Shown: in pieces, positions 18,089-26,203 of the stretch
How positions within the stretch are numbered: the stretch's first letter is position 1
Layout: every line of letters starts with the position of its first letter
From: Ferruginibacter yonginensis
GTDB lineage: Bacteria > Bacteroidota > Bacteroidia > Chitinophagales > Chitinophagaceae
DNA length: 64,000 bases
Direction: 5' to 3'
Assembly (NCBI RefSeq): GCF_042651465.1
Contig: NZ_JBHSCZ010000001.1
Span: forward strand, 1,364,001 to 1,428,000
Translations under genes and position numbers: made by a program
Notes under the pieces: model-generated
What the model was told of the DNA's origin: nothing
The model's database searches: none
Seen by the model: only the letters and a program-made list of their open reading frames with translations

Positions 18089-18466
18089 TTACTTTTCAAA
18101 CTTAATTTCTTGCAACACTTGTTTATCTGCCTTTTGTTTGAGGTTGATGGTGGTTCTAAAACTACCATTACTAGTAACCAAAGTACCTATACAAAACTGT
18201 GCCCCACCACTTTCGCCTTGGTGTACAATACTAAATGATTTAACGGTGTTATTTGCAAAAAAATCTCTCAAAACCGCCTCACCTTGTACCTTACTGTAAC
18301 TATTATTTTTACCGGGTAAAGTAATATCAACCGTATTATCAAAATACTTGGCAATAGTAGCAGCGTTCCCAGCTTTAATACCGCTTATTACATCATTTAA
18401 ACCTGTTAATACGGTAAAAGCAGCCATTACTGTTGCTATTGCGTTTAAAGTAAAAATATTTTTCAT
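18089..18466 (-). CDS. DUF4783 family NTF2-like secreted protein
   Basis: This 125-residue protein has an N-terminal signal sequence and an NTF2-like body with the DUF4783-type segments IKAGNAATIAKYFDNTVDI and LRDFFANN. It is expected outside the cytoplasm. The function is unknown. It is monocistronic: its own terminator follows it and a divergent gene lies upstream. Confidence 0.7.
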   Translation of the reverse strand: MKNIFTLNAIATVMAAFTVLTGLNDVISGIKAGNAATIAKYFDNTVDITLPGKNNSYSKVQGEAVLRDFFANNTVKSFSIVHQGESGGAQFCIGTLVTSNGSFRTTINLKQKADKQVLQEIKFEK

Positions 18467-18565
18467 CTTAATTTATTTATATACCTACAATTGGCTAAAA
18501 GTATGCCAATAATTATTAAAGATTGTAAAATTACAAGGAATACTACACTATTAAATGCAATCAGT

Positions 18566-18573
18566 TAAATTTG
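18566..18573 (+). promoter_or_regulatory. TAnnTTTG -7 box of gpmI
   Basis: TAAATTTG is followed by TTTT and then the ATG at 18578, leaving no room for a leader with a ribosome binding site. Confidence 0.6.
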
Positions 18574-18577
18574 TTTT

Positions 18578-20092
18578 ATGCAACAGAAAAAATCAATTTT
18601 AATTATTATGGATGGATGGGGCCTTGGTAAAGATAAAGCCAGTGACGCCATTCAAAACGCTCAAGTGCCTTTTGTAACTAGCTTATATAAAAATTACCCC
18701 AATAGCACTTTGGTTACCTGTGGTGAAGATGTTGGTTTGCCACACGGACAAATGGGTAACAGCGAAGTTGGTCATTTAAACCTTGGTGCAGGTAGAATTG
18801 TGTATCAAGATTTAGAAAGAATTAACGTTGCCATTCGCCAAAAAACATTCGAAAAAAATGAAGCCTTACTCAATAGCATTAACTATGCACAAACCAATAA
18901 CAAAACCTTGCATTTAATGGGCTTGGTAAGTGATGGTGGTGTACATGCACATATTGAACATATTAAAGCAATTACCTCATTGTGTGCAAGTAAAAATTTC
19001 AACAACGTATTCATTCATGCTTTTACTGATGGTAGAGATACTGACCCCAAAAGTGGTTTAGGATTTTTAGAAGATTTACAACAACACCTGAACCAAACAA
19101 CAGGTACCATTGCAACTGTTATAGGTAGGTATTACGCTATGGATAGAGATAAGCGCTGGGAACGTGTACGCATTGCTTATGATGCCCTCGTGCATGCCAC
19201 TGGCACTGTAACAAATGATATTTTTGCCGCTATACAACAGTCGTACGATGCTGATGTTACAGATGAATTTATAATGCCCCTTATTAATGGTAAAGCTGGT
19301 GACACTACTATTAAAGCTGAAGATGCCGTTTTATGTTTCAATTTTAGAACTGATCGTTGTAGAGAAATTACCGAGGTATTAACACAAATGGATTTACCAC
19401 TTGAAAATATGCACACTATTCCATTGCATTATACTACCATGGCAAACTATGATGCATCGTACAAAAATGTATATGTAATGTATGATAAGGATAATCTTGA
19501 CCAAACCTTAGGTGAAGTAATTGCAGCCGCTGGTAAAACACAGTTACGCATTGCCGAAACCGAAAAATATCCTCATGTAAGTTTCTTTTTTAGCGGTGGC
19601 CGTGAACAAGCTTTTGAAGGTGAAACAAGGGTAATGGTACCATCACCCAAAGTAGCAACTTACGATTTACAACCCGAAATGAGTGCTCATGAAGTAGCTG
19701 AAGCAGCCATAGTAAAAATTAATTCACTTGAGCCAGATTTTATTTGTCTAAACTTTGCAAATGCTGATATGGTAGGCCATACAGGCGTTTGGGAAGCTGT
19801 AATTAAAGCAGTAGAAGCGGTAGATGTTTGTGTTGAAAAAGTAGTAACTGCTGCGCTTGAAAAAGATTACTGTATTTTTTTACTAGCCGACCACGGCAAT
19901 GCTGATTATGAAATAAATGAAGATGGTTCACCTAACACTGCACACACTCTAAACCCTGTACCATTTTTTGTAATTGATAAACATTGGAGGGGCACCGTAA
20001 AACCTGGTAAGTTAGGCGATGTAGCCCCAACCATTTTAAAAATGATAGACTTACCCATACCTGTAGCTATGACAGGGAACGTATTAATTTAA
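18578..20092 (+). CDS. gpmI: 2,3-bisphosphoglycerate-independent phosphoglycerate mutase
   Basis: GpmI interconverts 3- and 2-phosphoglycerate in glycolysis and gluconeogenesis. This full-length 504-residue enzyme has the metal-binding start IIMDGWGLG, the phosphoserine motif GNSEVGHLNLGAGR (about residue 61), HAFTDGRDTDP, and the metal sites LNFANADMVGHTG and LADHGNADYE. It is monocistronic: a -7 box sits directly upstream and a strong terminator directly downstream. Confidence 0.96.
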   Translation: MQQKKSILIIMDGWGLGKDKASDAIQNAQVPFVTSLYKNYPNSTLVTCGEDVGLPHGQMGNSEVGHLNLGAGRIVYQDLERINVAIRQKTFEKNEALLNSINYAQTNNKTLHLMGLVSDGGVHAHIEHIKAITSLCASKNFNNVFIHAFTDGRDTDPKSGLGFLEDLQQHLNQTTGTIATVIGRYYAMDRDKRWERVRIAYDALVHATGTVTNDIFAAIQQSYDADVTDEFIMPLINGKAGDTTIKAEDAVLCFNFRTDRCREITEVLTQMDLPLENMHTIPLHYTTMANYDASYKNVYVMYDKDNLDQTLGEVIAAAGKTQLRIAETEKYPHVSFFFSGGREQAFEGETRVMVPSPKVATYDLQPEMSAHEVAEAAIVKINSLEPDFICLNFANADMVGHTGVWEAVIKAVEAVDVCVEKVVTAALEKDYCIFLLADHGNADYEINEDGSPNTAHTLNPVPFFVIDKHWRGTVKPGKLGDVAPTILKMIDLPIPVAMTGNVLI

Positions 20093-20104
20093 TGAAATGT
20101 TATT

Positions 20105-20141
20105 AAAAAAAAGCCGCTAGAGATGTTACTAGCGGCTTTTT
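20105..20141. terminator. Bidirectional Rho-independent terminator
   Basis: The GC-rich stem GCCGCTAG (20113-20120) pairs with CTAGCGGC (20129-20136) around an 8-nt loop. An A-run precedes it and a T-run follows, so it can end both gpmI and the convergent receptor gene. Confidence 0.92.
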
Positions 20142-20158
20142 ACTATTATTTACTTTTT

Positions 20159-21631
20159 TTAAAACTGAGCCCTTACACCCAATTGAAAATTTCTGCCAGC
20201 GGCTGAAAAACCTGAGGCGAAATAACGGTAATTCCTGTCAAAAATATTTTCAACTGAAATAGTTGCTTGTAAATATTTGTTGATGGTAATCGTATTTTTA
20301 AGGTTCAAAGTAAACCAAGCTGGCGAACCATCTTTAGTGGCATATACTGCGTTATCTTCTCCATCAGGGTTGTATTGGTCTAAACGCTTCCAGCCATTAA
20401 ACAATACAAACAAATCAGTGTTCAATAATTTATTTTCAAATTGTACGCCTGCTTTACCAAACGTTGGAGGAATATGATCCAACGGCTTTGTTGCTACATT
20501 TCTTTTTACCAATGCATACGTTCCGTTTGATTGTTTTTCGTAAATGGTTGTTTGTTTTGTTTCATCTATTTTAAACCTGCCTTTTGTAAATGAAACGCCA
20601 GCATAAGCGTTTAAATGATTGTTGATGGTTGCTTGTAAATTAAATGTAGCACCGTAAATATAGGCGTTATTGCTATTTTGGCTAGCCAATACTTGACTCT
20701 TTACACCGTTGTAAACAATACTATCTTGTCCGTTTAATTGAAAAGGAGCTTTAATAATACCATTATCAAAATACGTGTAAAAACCTGTGGCTTCTATTTT
20801 TAGTACGCCATTAAATTGTTGCGCAATACTTAATTCAGCATTGTAGGTATACTCTGGTTTTAAATTGGCATTTGGTATTACAACTTGCCTTGCAGTACTA
20901 CTCGATTCAAAAATTTTTGCTAAATCATCAATATTAGGTGCTCTAAATGCAGTAGATAATGCTGTTCGTATAGTTGTACTTTTAGTAGCGTTAAATACCA
21001 AGCCAAGGTTACCGGTAACAGCTACATTATTTTGTGTAATATTGGTAATAGGTAAATTGAAAAAACTATTATTTACAACATTACTTTTCAGTTGTACGTA
21101 TTGTAAACGAATACCATCGTTTAACACAAAACGAGTATCCTTAAACTTATAAATATGCTGTGCAAATACCCCTATGTAATTCATGCTATTTTTTCCATCG
21201 GGGTACCTTGTATCTAAAGGCACAACGGCATTGGTTAACAAGTTGGTTCGAGTAGCTTTTGATGTTACATCATTCAATTGCATATCAACACCAGCTACCA
21301 CTTCATGTTGCGTCATTAACTTTCTTGCACTAATGGTAGCACCAAATACTTTCAATTTTTCAATCCTACTATCAAAACGATCATAACGCTTATAATCCCT
21401 TTGCTGGCGACTTTCTTTAATATCTTGGTAATTGATATTTACTTTCAGTTCATCGAAAAAACCAATTTTTTGTGCTGATAATTCATAAGCAGTTAACAAA
21501 CGTTGTTGCGGCCCATAATACCAATCTGCAAAACGTAACAACCCTCTATTTGCACCTGTTGTAAAAGTATCTTGTAACCGATCGTACCTTGGCACATTAC
21601 TACTATTTGAGTATTGAAAATTTAAAGTATG
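20159..21631 (-). pseudogene. TonB-dependent receptor, C-terminal part, cut by prophage
   Basis: This is the beta-barrel part of a TonB-dependent receptor. It starts in mid-protein with the phrase LNFQYSNSSNVPRYDRL and ends with a C-terminal aromatic residue (FQLGVRAQF). The matching N-terminal half lies at 57518-58352 on the same strand. Joining the two across one TATG (CATA on the coding strand) gives an uninterrupted frame reading HLTHTLNFQYS. The receptor was therefore intact before insertion. The YYGPQQRLLTAYELS region resembles haem/haemoglobin-type receptors, but the ligand is uncertain. Confidence 0.9.
21628..21631. repeat. Target-site duplication, left copy (TATG)
   Basis: TATG here and at 57518-57521 directly flank the prophage. 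The bases further out differ, so only four matching bases can be shown, although Mu-type elements usually make 5-bp duplications. Confidence 0.75.
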
Positions 21632-21657
21632 TATAAGGCACAGAACAAACCGTACAT
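21632..21657 (+). repeat. Left terminal inverted repeat of the prophage
   Basis: Read inward, this end begins TATAAGGCACAGAAC and continues CAAACCGTACA. The right end read inward begins TATAATCGGCAAATC and continues CAAACCGTTCA. Seventeen of the first 22 positions match without gaps: five at the tip, then most of positions 10-22. This marks the transposase-recognised end. Confidence 0.8.
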
Positions 21658-21904
21658 ATTTATAAAAAGCCCTTTTTTAATAAAAAGCCCTACTGTATTG
21701 ACTTTCATAAAAAAATAGCCGATTTTGTTTTAAATCGAATCGTAAAATTAAGTACCATTTAGTAACATTGCACTCCCATTTTTAATCTGTTAACCCAAAA
21801 GTAAGTGCTATAGAGTACCATTTATATTAAATAAAGCCAGTTTAATTACCATTAAAAGCCTTTTAAATGCCCTATTTTAAGCCATTTACGGGATAGTGTT
21901 GCCC
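21658..21904. other. Left-end non-coding region with putative transposase sites
   Basis: There is no gene here. Direct repeats are visible: ATAAAAAGCCCT twice in the first 40 bp, and AGTACCATTTA at 21751-21761 and 21814-21824, with a weaker TACCATT near 21847. In Mu the left end holds three transposase sites (L1-L3) with uneven spacing, so these repeats are candidates. The region also holds the end of the repressor transcript. Confidence 0.5.
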
Positions 21905-22417
21905 TTACCCTGCTGCTGAACGTTTTTGCGAAATATCATCATCTTTACCCATCTCACGTATTAAAGAATTTAACGTTGCGTTACTGTCTTTTAAAGCCGC
22001 TATCTGTCCTCTCAAAGCCTCAATAACACTATCTTTCAGCTCAATTTCCTTTAATAAATTATTGTAATTAGTATTATAAATTGTTTGGCTATCATTTAAG
22101 CTCCAATTGTTGCCTTTTTTTTGAGCATCCCCACCCAAATCCCCACCCAAATCCCCACCTTTTCTGCTGTTTTTAGCAAAGTTGTTTTTTTGCAAATCCC
22201 CACCTTCTAATAAGTCAAATTCAACTAACTGACTTAATGAAACGTCAAAATATTTAGATATTTTGATTAAATCTTCAAATTTTGGAAAACTTTTTTGGTT
22301 TTCATACATATTCCATGTTGTTCGCTTAAAACCAATACCATTAAGTATTTCGGACTGTGTGAGCCCTTTCTTTTTTCTTAAATACTTAAGATTTTTACCA
22401 AAAAATATATTATCCAT
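21905..22417 (-). CDS. Prophage repressor, XRE-type HTH with coiled-coil tail
   Basis: I start at the ATG at 22417, directly next to an operator-like repeat. Residues 5-60 form a Cro/C1-type helix-turn-helix (LRKKKGLTQSEILNGIGFKRTTWNMYE). A linker contains the repeat GGDLGGDLGGD. The last ~60 residues (LLKEIELKDSVIEALRGQIAALKDSN) form a probable coiled coil for oligomerisation. Position and orientation, divergent from the early operon, fit a lysogeny repressor analogous to Mu c. The linker comes from a 12-bp tandem DNA repeat. Confidence 0.8.
   Translation of the reverse strand: MDNIFFGKNLKYLRKKKGLTQSEILNGIGFKRTTWNMYENQKSFPKFEDLIKISKYFDVSLSQLVEFDLLEGGDLQKNNFAKNSRKGGDLGGDLGGDAQKKGNNWSLNDSQTIYNTNYNNLLKEIELKDSVIEALRGQIAALKDSNATLNSLIREMGKDDDISQKRSAAG
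22127..22205 (-). repeat. 12-bp repeats (AAGGTGGGGATT-like) inside the repressor gene
   Basis: Three tandem copies (22127-22160) and one separate copy (22194-22205) read (A/G)GGTGGGGATTT on the minus strand. Each encodes Gly-Gly-Asp. A fifth copy lies in the divergent early gene at 22585-22596. The unit is a multiple of three, so copy-number change would keep the frame. Confidence 0.75.
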
Positions 22418-22479
22418 TGTCAAAATATTTGGATGTGTCAAATTATTTATACTATATTTGTCTTCTAAGAGAGGACAAA
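22418..22479 (+). promoter_or_regulatory. Early promoter and operator region
   Basis: A plus-strand promoter has TTTG at 22428-22431, a 21-bp spacer and TATATTTG at 22453-22460, matching the Bacteroidota consensus. Overlapping it are two direct repeats, TGTCAAAATATTT (22418-22430) and TGTCAAATTATTT (22436-22448), which match at 12 of 13 positions. The first abuts the repressor start codon. TTTGTC (22457-22462) and GACAAA (22474-22479) form a further inverted pair. I infer repressor operators for both directions. Confidence 0.65.
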
Positions 22480-22505
22480 AACAAGAACATAAAAATAGAT
22501 GATAA

Positions 22506-22796
22506 ATGGAGAATACTGTAAATAAAACTATTGATAGCGTAAAAAACAGCCCTAATCAGCTCGCAAATAACACCCACAAAAAGGAAGGTGGGGATTCTTT
22601 TAATTCAAAAGACCCACACAAAACAAGCCTTGTTTACAAAACTGCTGAGCTTATGAAATGTGATATTTCATTAGTATATAAAGTGCTTGCAGGTGAAAGA
22701 AAAAACGACCAGGTCTTTGCCTGCTACATGGAATTGAAGCATGGCGAAACACTACTAATGAAAGCAGTAAAAGAGTTAATACCATTCGATTTATAA
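22506..22796 (+). CDS. Early DNA-binding protein candidate (Ner/Cro-like position)
   Basis: This 96-residue protein is first in the early operon. A polar N-terminus contains the GGD codons of the shared 12-bp repeat. The C-terminal half has a helix-turn-helix-like stretch (TAELMKCDISLVYKVLAGER). Position and size match Ner or Cro of Mu-like phages, which shut off early or repressor transcription. I recognise no close family, so the role is inferred from context. Confidence 0.5.
   Translation: MENTVNKTIDSVKNSPNQLANNTHKKEGGDSFNSKDPHKTSLVYKTAELMKCDISLVYKVLAGERKNDQVFACYMELKHGETLLMKAVKELIPFDL
22585..22596 (+). repeat. Fifth copy of the 12-bp AAGGTGGGGATT repeat
   Basis: This is an exact 12-bp match, in opposite orientation, to copies in the repressor gene. 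It too is read in the frame that gives Gly-Gly-Asp in its own gene. Confidence 0.7.
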
Positions 22797-22814
22797 CTAT
22801 TAAAAGCAACAACT

Positions 22815-23054
22815 ATGGCACTTAAACAATTTGCGGTGGTAGTATTACCACACCCTGACAACCTAAATGAAATTGAACCTGAGTTTTTTGATGAATTCCA
22901 TGATGCATTTACTGCACTTACTGAGGATACTGATGGCAGCCTGCGCCAACCCAAAAAGGCTGAACCAATGCGCATTGAAGTGGATGGTTATGTAAGAGAA
23001 TTATGGATAGTAGAGCGAAAAGAACCTGAATTAGTAGGCTCAACATTCTTATAA
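22815..23054 (+). CDS. Hypothetical early phage protein
   Basis: This 79-residue acidic protein is unrecognised. It has an N-terminal beta-like stretch (LKQFAVVVLPHPDN), a highly acidic middle and a short beta end. It sits between the Ner-like candidate and the transposase gene. Confidence 0.55.
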   Translation: MALKQFAVVVLPHPDNLNEIEPEFFDEFHDAFTALTEDTDGSLRQPKKAEPMRIEVDGYVRELWIVERKEPELVGSTFL

Positions 23055-23055
23055 A

Positions 23056-23214
23056 TGCTCAAAAAATCAACCGAAAGCATTAAAAAATGCAACAAAATCG
23101 GTAGATGAAAACTTTAAAAAGTCAATAACAACGGCACTTACAAAGGATTTTAACCATAAAAACACACTGTTTTTTTATAAAAAAATGCTGTTGCTAGCTA
23201 AAACCACCATCTGA
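23056..23214 (+). other. Open frame without start codon before the transposase gene
   Basis: After the stop at 23054, another frame stays open for about 50 codons (KSVDENFKKSITTALTKDF, then FFYKKMLLLAK) with no usable start. A third frame (PPSEKEQLVTVSPEM) then runs into the transposase frame. This may be a small gene broken by indels, or non-coding leader. I cannot decide from sequence alone. Confidence 0.3.
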
Positions 23215-23245
23215 AAAAGAGCAGCTGGTTACTGTAAGCCCTGAA

Positions 23246-25276
23246 ATGAGCTTTGGTGGTTTTTTAAAAAGTAAACTTTTAAAACAAATGGTACAATTAA
23301 TTGATAATAAACCTTACCTGCACAAGGAGCTAATTACTAGCTTAGGTATCACAACAGAAAGGTACCTATGGAATGGCAAAAAGAAGCCAGCACATTGGGA
23401 TATTCGATTGAATCCCGACAATAAAAAGCAAATGCTCATTGGATATGAAGCTTTGCTTGATGAACATAAAAATAAGATAGTTGAAAGTATTGGCAACCCA
23501 TACGAATTGGTGGTACGCCAACCAATACTTTCGATGATTAAACATAAAACAGAAGCTTACCAGTTTTTTACTAAGAAAGGTTTAACGTTAAAAAGAGTAC
23601 TACAATACACAAGAGCTGAGGCTATACTTACATTCTTAATCAACCATACCAACATTAAAGATATTCGCAAAACCTTTGGTATGGATGCGCCAGCTTTCTA
23701 CAGCCACATTACTGAAATTATTGATAAGGAAAAGGTTAATGGCTTCAACATTCAATACGAAGGTCAACAGCAGCTCGATGGTAAATTTCCAAGCAGCTAC
23801 TCAAAGCTTATAAAACGCAGTCGTGAGTATGCTGCTACTAATTATGATTTTAACTTTTTTGTACACCCAAATTTTGGCAATGCTCACAGGCTAAAAGTAA
23901 CTGATGATACTGAGCAGCTTTTGAATGATATATATGTGTTGAATGAAAAGCCTAATTATACAAAAGTACACACCATATACACTAAGTTTTTAAAAGGTAA
24001 AATTTCACTTGTTAATAGAGTTACTGGTGAAGTATACGACCATACTCAATATAAAGAACTAAGTGTATCAACGGTTTACAGCTACGTATCAGCATGGGAA
24101 AACAAAGTGGTTACCCAAAAGAAACGCAGCTCTGATAAAATTGCTTACAACGATACTCACCGCCCATACGTTAGCTTGGAACGCCCACACTTTGCTGGCT
24201 CATTAATAAGTATGGATGATAGGGATTTACCTTTTAAAACCATCAATAACATTAGAGTTAAAGCATACTTAGCAATGGATGTTGCCAGCGAGTGTTTTAT
24301 TGCGCATTCATTCAATGCTACTGATAAAGATTTAACCCTTGTATATGATTGCTTTACCAACATGTACCACAATCTTGAAAAGTGGGGCTACAATCAACCA
24401 GCTGAGGTTGAGGTTGAGCAGCATTTAATGAGCAGCCTTAAAGAAGGCATATTGAAAGAAGGTGCTTTATTCCCTTACGTTCGTTTTGCACAAGGTGCCA
24501 ACCCCCAAGAGAAAAGTATTGAAAATGCATTTAGACGGGTAAGGTATACAGTTGATAAACAAGTTGATGGTTGGATACCACGACCATTTGCTAAAGATGA
24601 AGCCAACCAAAGTCGTACTGAAGATGATATTAAGACTGCCTACACACCCGAACAAGTTATTGCCATCGCTAAAGCAAATATTGATGAGTGGAACAACCAG
24701 TTACACTTCAACCAAAAAGAATTTAAAGGCTTAACAAGGCTTCAAGTGTGGCAACAAAAACAAAACGAAAACCTATTACCAATTCGCTGGCAGCAGGTGG
24801 CAAAATACTTAGGTAAAAAAACACCATCGAGCATAAACAGAGGTGAAATAAGGGCATTTAATAGCCTGTATGTTTTAGATGATATAAACCAAAGGGCTGA
24901 GTTAGAAAATGGAAAGGATTTAACCATAAATGGGTTTGAAAAGGCTAATGGCTCTATTGATGAAGTATACGTGTATAAAAATGATGAATTGATTTGTACA
25001 GCCTACAAAAAATTACGAACACAGAAAGCACGTATCGAGCAAACCGAAGAAGACAAAATAAAGATGGCTCACCAACGCAAATACATTGCTGTATTTGATG
25101 CCAAAGTAAAAGCCCAAAAGCAACAGCTCAACGAATTAGCCATTATCAACAACGATGCTATTAATAAAATTGATGTTGAAGATGTACAAATTATTGAAAC
25201 CGTAAAAGAGCAGCCTGTAGAAATTGAGTTAAACGATAATACCGATTACCAAGCAATGGCAATAGATAATTTATAA
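23246..25276 (+). CDS. Mu-like DDE transposase (MuA analogue)
   Basis: This 676-residue integrase-core transposase would drive integration and replicative transposition. The N-terminal ~200 residues look helical and DNA-binding (YLHKELITSLGITTERYLW). The catalytic core begins at SLISMDDRDLPF near residue 313. A second acidic position lies in PAEVEVEQHLMSS, and the Glu region is ANPQEKSIENAFRRVRY, as in Bacteroidota Mu-type transposases where the middle acidic residue is commonly Glu. The start could be ATG 23246 or 23288. The MuB-like gene follows after 18 bp. Confidence 0.9.
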   Translation: MSFGGFLKSKLLKQMVQLIDNKPYLHKELITSLGITTERYLWNGKKKPAHWDIRLNPDNKKQMLIGYEALLDEHKNKIVESIGNPYELVVRQPILSMIKHKTEAYQFFTKKGLTLKRVLQYTRAEAILTFLINHTNIKDIRKTFGMDAPAFYSHITEIIDKEKVNGFNIQYEGQQQLDGKFPSSYSKLIKRSREYAATNYDFNFFVHPNFGNAHRLKVTDDTEQLLNDIYVLNEKPNYTKVHTIYTKFLKGKISLVNRVTGEVYDHTQYKELSVSTVYSYVSAWENKVVTQKKRSSDKIAYNDTHRPYVSLERPHFAGSLISMDDRDLPFKTINNIRVKAYLAMDVASECFIAHSFNATDKDLTLVYDCFTNMYHNLEKWGYNQPAEVEVEQHLMSSLKEGILKEGALFPYVRFAQGANPQEKSIENAFRRVRYTVDKQVDGWIPRPFAKDEANQSRTEDDIKTAYTPEQVIAIAKANIDEWNNQLHFNQKEFKGLTRLQVWQQKQNENLLPIRWQQVAKYLGKKTPSSINRGEIRAFNSLYVLDDINQRAELENGKDLTINGFEKANGSIDEVYVYKNDELICTAYKKLRTQKARIEQTEEDKIKMAHQRKYIAVFDAKVKAQKQQLNELAIINNDAINKIDVEDVQIIETVKEQPVEIELNDNTDYQAMAIDNL

Positions 25277-25294
25277 CCTTTTAAAATAAAAAAA

Positions 25295-26203
25295 ATGCAA
25301 AGCAACAGCACTAACAACACCATTGATGTTCAACTAAAACAAAAAGTTGTTGAAGCCATCATTAACAGTAAACAAAATTTTAGCGGCTCAGATAGTAAGC
25401 ATGCTAAATCATTAAACATTAACAGCGCAGTATACAGCCAAATTAAAGCTGGTAAGCTCGATGGTAATTTACTGAGTAAAGGCGAATGGATACGCCTAGC
25501 TCGTGAGCTTGAAGTGCCAATTGGTAACGAAATCGTTTGGAAAACTGCCAATACCTCAGTATACCAAACCATATCAGCACAAATGAAGTTTTGTAAAGAA
25601 AATAGCCAGTGCGCTGTTTTCTGTGATGATGCCGATTTGGGTAAAACACACACAGCTAAGGATTTTGCAAAGCGAAACTTAAATACAGTATATCAAGACT
25701 GCTCTCAAACAAAAACGAAACAGTTACTGGTACGCACAATAGCTGAGTCGTTCGGTTTAGACAGCGTGGGTAAATACATTGATGTAAAAAACAATTTAGT
25801 GTACTACCTAAAAACATTGGAGCAGCCAATGATTATACTCGATGAGTTTGGCGATTTAAACTATGATGCCTTTTTAGAAATTAAAGCCCTGTGGAATGCT
25901 ACTGAAGGTGCATGCGCTTGGTATGCTTTAGGTGCTGATGGCTTGAAGGTGAAAATTGAACGTGGTCGCAATTGTAAAAAAGTAGGTTATACCGAATTCT
26001 TTAGCCGATTTGGTAAAAAATACCAGCATGTGGTGCCAATGGGTAAAGATGATAAAGAAGCCTTTTACCTGCAATTGGTAGCCACCGTACTAAAAGCAAA
26101 TTTACCTGCAGGTGTTGATGTACAAAAGGTAACTAAGAGTTGCAACAATTCTCTACGTAGAGCAAAAATGGAAGTAATCAAAATCGCACAACGCAATGGC
26201 TAA
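25295..26203 (+). CDS. AAA ATPase, MuB-like target-selection protein
   Basis: This 302-residue protein begins with a short HTH-like region (NSAVYSQIKAGKLDGNLLSKG), like MuB. A P-loop DDADLGKTHTAKDF (about residue 110) and Walker B MIILDEFGDL (about 180) follow. MuB activates the transposase and picks target DNA. The gene follows the transposase and overlaps the next ATPase gene by 8 bp. Confidence 0.82.
   Translation: MQSNSTNNTIDVQLKQKVVEAIINSKQNFSGSDSKHAKSLNINSAVYSQIKAGKLDGNLLSKGEWIRLARELEVPIGNEIVWKTANTSVYQTISAQMKFCKENSQCAVFCDDADLGKTHTAKDFAKRNLNTVYQDCSQTKTKQLLVRTIAESFGLDSVGKYIDVKNNLVYYLKTLEQPMIILDEFGDLNYDAFLEIKALWNATEGACAWYALGADGLKVKIERGRNCKKVGYTEFFSRFGKKYQHVVPMGKDDKEAFYLQLVATVLKANLPAGVDVQKVTKSCNNSLRRAKMEVIKIAQRNG

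Noticed and set aside
24157..24660. Transposase middle catalytic residue appears as Glu rather than Asp
   Set aside because: Bacteroidota Mu-type transposases commonly show Glu in this P-A-E-x-E context, so it is not evidence of an inactive enzyme.
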